Below are positions 63,404 to 64,000 of a stretch of DNA of 64,000 nucleotides, one piece after another. The stretch spans positions 620,001-684,000 of the forward strand of contig NZ_CP085337.1 of NCBI RefSeq assembly GCF_020618475.1, in the 5' to 3' direction. Both the position numbers and the translations under genes were made by a program. Below the pieces are notes generated by a model. The model did no database searches. It was not told the origin of the DNA and saw only the letters and a program-made list of their open reading frames with translations. Position 1 is the stretch's first letter. Each line of letters starts with the position of its first letter. Origin of the DNA: Haladaptatus halobius (GTDB lineage: Archaea; Halobacteriota; Halobacteria; Halobacteriales; Haladaptataceae).

Positions 63404-64000
63404 TCACCCGAAGACAGCAGTGATCGATTCGTCGAGGATATCCAATGCCTGCTGCAGGTCACTCTGATTTGCAATAAGCGGTGGTGAGATGATAATCTGG
63501 AACCCTGGACGACCACTTCCGAATAGAGCACCTCGTTTTTGAGATTCTTGAAGTACATTCGCGACTGGGTTCTCCTCGTCGGTAATACGCGGATCCTGGA
63601 ACGGCTCGTCCGTTTCTGGATCTGCAAATTCTATCGCCCATAAGAACCCGCGTCCACGGGTATCGCTAACTACACCGTGTTCGGTTTCTATTTCTTGTAA
63701 TCTACTTTGGAGTACCGCTTCTTGATCGGCCACATGTTCAATGATGCCGTCCGCATAGACCTCAAGTGCGGCACAGCCGGCTGCGCAGCCAACAGGATGA
63801 CCACCGAAGGTTTGTCCAATATCGAAGCCATTCGTTTGGACAAATGAGGCTAGCTCTGGAGTTGTAATGACGCCAGCAAGCGGTACATATGCGCTTGTGA
63901 CGCCTTTTGCGAAAGTAATCATGTCCGGTTCCACGTTCTCAGTTTGAATCCCGAACCAATCTCCACAACGACCGAACCCCGTAATAACTTCATCGGAGAT
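63404..64000 (-). CDS. Class III aminotransferase, C-terminal part (cut by window edge)
   Basis: The last 198 codons are inside the window. They include SDEVITGFGRCGDWFGIQTE (Asp for PLP), the PLP lysine in MITFAKGVTSAYVPLAGVIT, FGGHPVGCAAGCAALEVYAD (phosphate contact from the second subunit) and a GRGFLWAIEFADPETDEPFQ C-domain. It is related to beta-alanine/omega-amino acid:pyruvate transaminases. It differs from the aminotransferase at 58678 and may use a different amine. The start lies beyond the right edge. Confidence 0.85.
   Translation of the reverse strand: MSDEVITGFGRCGDWFGIQTENVEPDMITFAKGVTSAYVPLAGVITTPELASFVQTNGFDIGQTFGGHPVGCAAGCAALEVYADGIIEHVADQEAVLQSRLQEIETEHGVVSDTRGRGFLWAIEFADPETDEPFQDPRITDEENPVANVLQESQKRGALFGSGRPGFQIIISPPLIANQSDLQQALDILDESITAVFG

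Overview
The window is a stretch of haloarchaeal (class Halobacteria) DNA. The evidence is acidic, D/E-rich proteins, GC-rich third codon positions, twin-arginine secreted proteins, two bacterio-opsin-activator type (HTH-10) regulators, a TbsP-type regulator, TATA boxes about 25 to 35 nt upstream of start codons (leaderless transcription), and many remains of IS1341-type (IS200/IS605, TnpB) elements. I cannot name the genus. There is one tRNA gene, tRNA-Leu(TAA), and I saw no rRNA, CRISPR array or intact transposase.

Layout. 0.2-6.5 kb: a zinc ribbon protein, a THEP1-like NTPase, a dCTP-deaminase-like protein, a frameshifted CuA/halocyanin-like secreted protein, a VapBC toxin-antitoxin pair, a dead HTH-10 regulator and an MDR oxidoreductase. 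6.5-12 kb: a geranylgeranyl-reductase-like flavoprotein among IS605-derived MITEs, a tyrosine integrase pseudogene split by an IS remnant, and an accessory gene pair (zinc-finger/winged-helix protein plus a PD-(D/E)xK-like protein). 12-16.7 kb: a sugar-type ABC importer operon whose ATPase is broken by a one-base deletion. 16.9-19.6 kb: a GvpH/Hsp20-like protein, tRNA-Leu, a broken wHTH gene, a bicupin and small genes. 20-23.6 kb: a tightly coupled operon of eight ORFs of unknown function behind a palindromic operator. 23.8-33.6 kb: HalOD1 and TRAM proteins, an MFS carrier, a large pseudo-receiver/PAS/GAF/HTH-10 regulator, glutamate dehydrogenase, a SAMP/MoaD-like protein and a formamidase. 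34.6-46 kb: a secreted M14 metallopeptidase, an oxidoreductase, an O-antigen-ligase-like membrane protein, a GYD protein and small membrane proteins. 46-54.4 kb: TbsP, a tnpB remnant, a CBS-HPF fusion, a second HTH-10 sensor and an EamA transporter. 54.8-62.7 kb: an intact metabolic island. 63.4 kb to the end: a second class III aminotransferase, cut by the window edge.

How genes work together. The most coherent unit is 54.86-62.73 kb: a glutamine-synthetase-like ligase, a predicted papain-like cysteine hydrolase and an M20 peptidase overlap as one operon. They are flanked by a class III aminotransferase, an APC amine/amino-acid permease and a FluG-type amidohydrolase in alternating orientation. 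I read this as a gamma-glutamylation pathway for uptake and breakdown of an amine or amino acid. The GS-like and amidohydrolase genes correspond to the two halves of fungal/plant FluG-type fusions. Much of the remaining sequence is decaying. At least eight genes carry single-base indels, many in G/C runs, and at least ten loci carry IS605-type hairpin ends in full MITE, truncated or solo form.
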